From JAVBMB01 sp031552995 (GTDB taxonomy: Bacteria > Bacillota > Clostridia > Oscillospirales > Butyricicoccaceae): DNA of 12,080 nucleotides. The position numbers and the translations under genes were made by a program. Shown one piece after another: positions 11,307 to 12,080 of the stretch (within the stretch, counting starts at the first letter, position 1; the number at the start of each line of letters is the position of its first letter). Under the pieces are notes generated by a model. That model was not told the DNA's origin. It did not search any database and was given only the letters and a program-made list of their open reading frames with translations. Where the stretch lies: positions 1 through 12,080 of the forward strand of contig JAVBMB010000039.1 of assembly GCA_031552995.1 (NCBI GenBank), in the 5' to 3' direction.

Positions 11307-12080
11307 ATGTTTTTGGAGTTTGCCTACTCAGGGACTATGCAGTTTATTCTTATGTTGTTTTCTTTTGGATACTGTTTTACTCTGATGTATTTTATTGCTA
11401 AACTGATACTTCGTATATATGGAGAAACAGCCAGTTTTAAGCAGAAAGCGATTTTTGCATTTTTGACCGGAACAGTTTTACTGTCCGTTTTGGTATATGT
11501 GGTATATTTCATCGGAGGCATGGCGTCGTTCACCAGGATAACATACATTTTGATGCTTGCGCCCAACCCTATTTGTGCGCTCCTTTACTGCTTTTACGGG
11601 ATTAAGATTCTAAAGCTCTCCCCAAAACGCGCTATAGAAATGATGGGAAATGTGTATTTATATTTCTCATGCGTCCATAGCGTTACCATGCTCATCGGGG
11701 CGATTTTTTTCGTGCAGCCGGATGCTGAAAGGTTTAATTATTTGCTTGATGCCACAATGTACATATGCAACTTGATTGTTTTTTTGCTTATTTTCAAATT
11801 GACATGGAAAGTCATTGACCGCAAACCGGATTTGATTATTCCCAAGACAGACCGTTTTGCGAACCCGGGAAAAGATCTGTTTTTTTTCACCTTAAAAGCG
11901 CTCGCCATTTATTGTGTCCAGGTCATCACACCTCTTGCAATTCCAAATATTGTGGTTGCGGATACCGTGATTGTAATCATCTTGCTTTTATTTTTAGCGT
12001 CAACTCTTTTACTGAGTATGTACCGGCACACAAAAGCGGATGTTCGGAACAAGGATGCGCATATTAACGCTCTTATAAAG
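11307..12080 (+). CDS. Seven-segment membrane protein, probable sensor half of a GHKL/AgrC-like histidine kinase, 3' end outside window
   Basis: An open frame of 258 codons runs from ATG 11307 to the window edge with no stop. About seven hydrophobic segments are visible (residues 12-35, 46-70, 77-98, 115-136, 145-168, 190-212, 216-238), with basic clusters such as KLSPKR and FKLTWK between them. After the last segment the polar stretch MYRHTKADVRNKDAHINALIK starts what looks like a signalling helix. This layout is that of sensor kinases whose membrane part detects peptide signals, and similar N-termini precede GHKL kinase domains in Oscillospiraceae; the kinase domain itself lies beyond the window, so the call is inferred. 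The ribosome binding site is weak (AAAGAGAG about nine bases upstream), and no in-frame ATG occurs between the upstream stop at 11232 and this start. Base composition is visibly AT-richer than the genes left of the tRNA, consistent with acquired DNA. Confidence 0.6.
   Translation, partial: MFLEFAYSGTMQFILMLFSFGYCFTLMYFIAKLILRIYGETASFKQKAIFAFLTGTVLLSVLVYVVYFIGGMASFTRITYILMLAPNPICALLYCFYGIKILKLSPKRAIEMMGNVYLYFSCVHSVTMLIGAIFFVQPDAERFNYLLDATMYICNLIVFLLIFKLTWKVIDRKPDLIIPKTDRFANPGKDLFFFTLKALAIYCVQVITPLAIPNIVVADTVIVIILLLFLASTLLLSMYRHTKADVRNKDAHINALIK

Noticed and set aside
1..12080. CRISPR array, rRNA or intact transposase
   Set aside because: No regularly spaced repeats, rRNA signature stretches or transposase motifs were seen on either strand.

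Overview
The window reads as a moderately GC-rich Clostridia chromosome, probably Oscillospiraceae/Ruminococcaceae-like. This rests on LexA with a Gram-positive-type operator, a long SecA with a SEC-C zinc tail, a YmdB-type phosphodiesterase, strong AGGAGG-type ribosome binding sites, and element debris of a type common in gut Firmicutes. The organism call is inference; no rRNA or species marker is present.

Left arm (1-5551, minus strand, read right to left): lexA and recG form an SOS/repair operon with an ATGA stop/start overlap. A canonical promoter carrying a LexA-type palindrome on its -35 drives it. A class I/II PLP aminotransferase follows with its own TTGACA-17-TATCAT promoter, overlapped by a 9-bp inverted repeat. 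Beyond it a COG1228-type amidohydrolase runs off the left edge; the ~230-bp gap before it can fold into competing hairpins.

Centre (5380-10001): secA is transcribed rightward, divergently from lexA, and ends at a 12-bp hairpin shared with the convergent pair ymdB-pgeF. ymdB has its own promoter, back-to-back with one pointing to the tRNA.

Right arm (10186-12080): a tRNA-Arg(CCT) with encoded CCA marks the edge of the ordinary chromosome. After a strong hairpin terminator comes about 0.8 kb of debris. It contains a previously unmarked pseudogene of an excisionase-like helix-turn-helix protein on the minus strand, with its promoter and ribosome binding site still intact, plus a cluster of hairpins and a 10-codon reading frame behind a perfect Shine-Dalgarno sequence. 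This looks like a decayed integrative element at the tRNA, with no integrase left in view. An AT-richer gene then starts: seven predicted membrane segments leading into a cytoplasmic helix, consistent with the sensor half of a peptide-pheromone-type (GHKL/AgrC-like) histidine kinase, cut by the window end.

The core is conserved housekeeping (DNA damage response, replication-fork repair, protein export, RNA/nucleotide metabolism). I did not find a convincing new biological system. The most informative parts are the tRNA-adjacent element remnant and the regulatory sites.
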